Below are positions 62,371-64,000 of a stretch of 64,000 nucleotides of DNA, piece after piece. Position numbers and translations under genes: made by a program. Every line of letters starts with the position of its first letter. The stretch's first letter is position 1. The stretch lies in NCBI RefSeq assembly GCF_041146795.1, contig NC_135172.1, forward strand, positions 35,201,623 to 35,265,622, given 5' to 3'. The notes under the pieces are model-generated. The model was not told the origin of the DNA and did no database searches. It saw only the letters and a list, made by a program, of their open reading frames with translations. The stretch is from Maylandia zebra. Lineage: Eukaryota > Chordata > Actinopteri > Cichliformes > Cichlidae.

Positions 62371-64000
62371 GGCGACGGCTGTCGGTAAAGACACGTTGAA
62401 GGCTGTTTCTTATAAACTGCCACCACCGAGCCAGAGGCAATTTATCCCTAACGGCTCCAAACTAAACCCGAGAGGGGAAACATCGTCCACTGGTCAGTGC
62501 CCCGCCCCCGCTGCGCCAATGAGGTACTGGATTGGACTCTAGACCCGTCAATCAAAAAGTAAACTCGGAGACACGCCCCTGAAAACATTAACCATTATTA
62601 TTAGTTTCCTAGAGAGCAGATCTCGAGGGTATCCTGTGACCTTCAGCCACAACATTTATCACATCACTTAACGTCCACCACTGTGATAGCCATATCTACA
62701 ATAAAATACGTGAAAATAAAATAAGTGAGGGTAAATGACTCACTGAACACAAATCTAGTGTTTTGTTGGAGACATCCAGTGTAGCAACAGCAGGGCGTAA
62801 TTCAGGGATTTTTACTTTGGTGCCTACACAATAGCATGAAAGACGGACATAACTTCCAGATCTGAAAAGCCAAGCCAAGGTGAAAGTGTGCTAACCTTTG
62901 CCTTCTTTTTAATACCACCAGGGGGCGACTCATGTGGTTTCAGAAAGACTTGTATAGAAAACATGGGAAAATGGTCCAGGGCTCACTTAATCTGTGACCT
63001 CAGTAAACACTTTCCCAATGAGTTTATGAGCTTAATTGATACTTTCCAGTCATACTGAACTTAAAATTAAGTCTGTTTGAATTGCAAATGATGGTCACTC
63101 AAAAAGTCTGACAGGATTATACAAGATCGGCTCCCTGGGTGTGTATTTTCACAGTACTCACCCACACATCACTCATCATATCCACTTTCAAATCACTAAG
63201 TTGGAAGTGGCAAAAATGCTCACCTCGAGTGTTTGCAATAGGACCATACTATAGGATGGTCCTGTTGTGTAGGATAGGATAGAATAGGATCATACTAACA
63301 ACTGGGTGACATCAAACTGGCAAGTAAGTGACTAGTTCAGCACTGTTAAAACAGTAAGCACAGTTCTAGTGTTAGTACTGTATCGGTATGAAGGTGATAT
63401 CTCATGAACATTGTCACTGCATGAATACTTGGTCTAGCTATTATCTGATAACTGTTTTGCATTGTAATCGAGGGCTAAAAATTGAGCCAACACGGAAATG
63501 CCAAAAATTGTAGTTCCTGGAGTAACTTCAGGATGGCTTGAAAAACAAATCAGTCCCCACAGACTTCCACGGTAAAAACGGCCAAACAAAAAGTATGTTT
63601 AGAGCCCTGTGTAAAAATGGTGTTGGGTGTAGTGGGTGAGTCTTTTATAACTTATCTGTCTGGATTTTGCTAAGATTTGCTTTGACTTCAAAATTAACCG
63701 GAAAAACCAACATAACTTTAATTATGCAAGAGGATCCTTGCCTACAGGCTGTCAATCACTGCCTGTAGTTTAGAACCCATTGACATCACCAAATGCTTCA
63801 GGCTTTCTTCGGTAAATGTAAACCATGGTCTACTAGGTTTCAGATCAGGTGACTGACGTGTCTATTGAAGAATATCCTATTTCGTTGCCTTGAGAAATTC
63901 TTGCAGTATTTTGCTTAATCTGAGCAGAAAGTACAGTGGTGTACACGTCACCAGGAGTCACATAATCACTAAACACTAGTAACTTGTTTCTATTCTTAAC
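62371..64000. other. gng10 promoter side and repeat-derived intergenic DNA
   Basis: Up to about 62600 the sequence is G+C-richer and is the likely gng10 5' UTR and promoter. From about 62908 onward the text (CCACCAGGGGGCGACT, AGACTTGTATAGAAAACATG, then GACCTCAGTAAACA) resembles a dispersed fish repeat. A short GGATAG-type run lies near 63270-63292. No gene was found. Confidence 0.4.

Overview
The window is nuclear DNA of a ray-finned fish. It has short GT-AG introns, long (AC)n and (TA)n microsatellites, and many DNA-transposon and LINE remnants of kinds common in percomorph teleosts. A cichlid is my best guess from the style of the repeats; that is an impression, not a measurement. No bacterial, phage or CRISPR features were seen, and I found no undescribed multi-gene system. 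The most interesting content is two neighbouring germline genes, a short SSX2IP-like gene, and several mobile elements with clean ends.

Layout: 1-6.8 kb is gene-poor, with one degraded MITE-like repeat and one Tc1/mariner remnant. 6.8-16.8 kb holds MRI1 on the minus strand (6 exons), whose long intron 2 carries nested hAT-type elements. 16.8-22.7 kb is intergenic, with the MRI1 promoter side and the probable CC2D1A 3' UTR. 22.7-38.1 kb holds CC2D1A on the minus strand (27 coding exons, 1012 aa). 38.1-42.3 kb is intergenic and carries a broken C2H2 zinc-finger pseudogene. 42.3-47.4 kb holds BRME1 (C19orf57) on the plus strand (7 coding exons, 578 aa). 48.4-49.0 kb holds the intronless germ-cell gene NANOS3 on the minus strand, tail to tail with BRME1. 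50.2-53.0 kb holds a short SSX2IP/ADIP-like coiled-coil gene on the minus strand (12 exons, 444 aa). 53.2-61.6 kb is repeat-rich, with LINE fragments, a complete 945-bp hAT element and other dispersed repeats. 61.6-62.4 kb holds GNG10 on the minus strand (2 coding exons, 71 aa). The rest, to 64 kb, is intergenic and repeat-derived.

MRI1, CC2D1A, BRME1 and NANOS3 also lie close together on human 19p13, so this block is conserved synteny, which supports the BRME1 and NANOS3 assignments. BRME1 acts in meiotic recombination and NANOS3 in primordial germ-cell survival. Their 3' ends face each other, with poly(A) signals of opposite strands only about 9 bases apart. Exon boundaries were worked out by hand from GT/AG sites, reading phase and remembered homologues. 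Every gene model closes in frame, but single exon edges could be off by a few bases.
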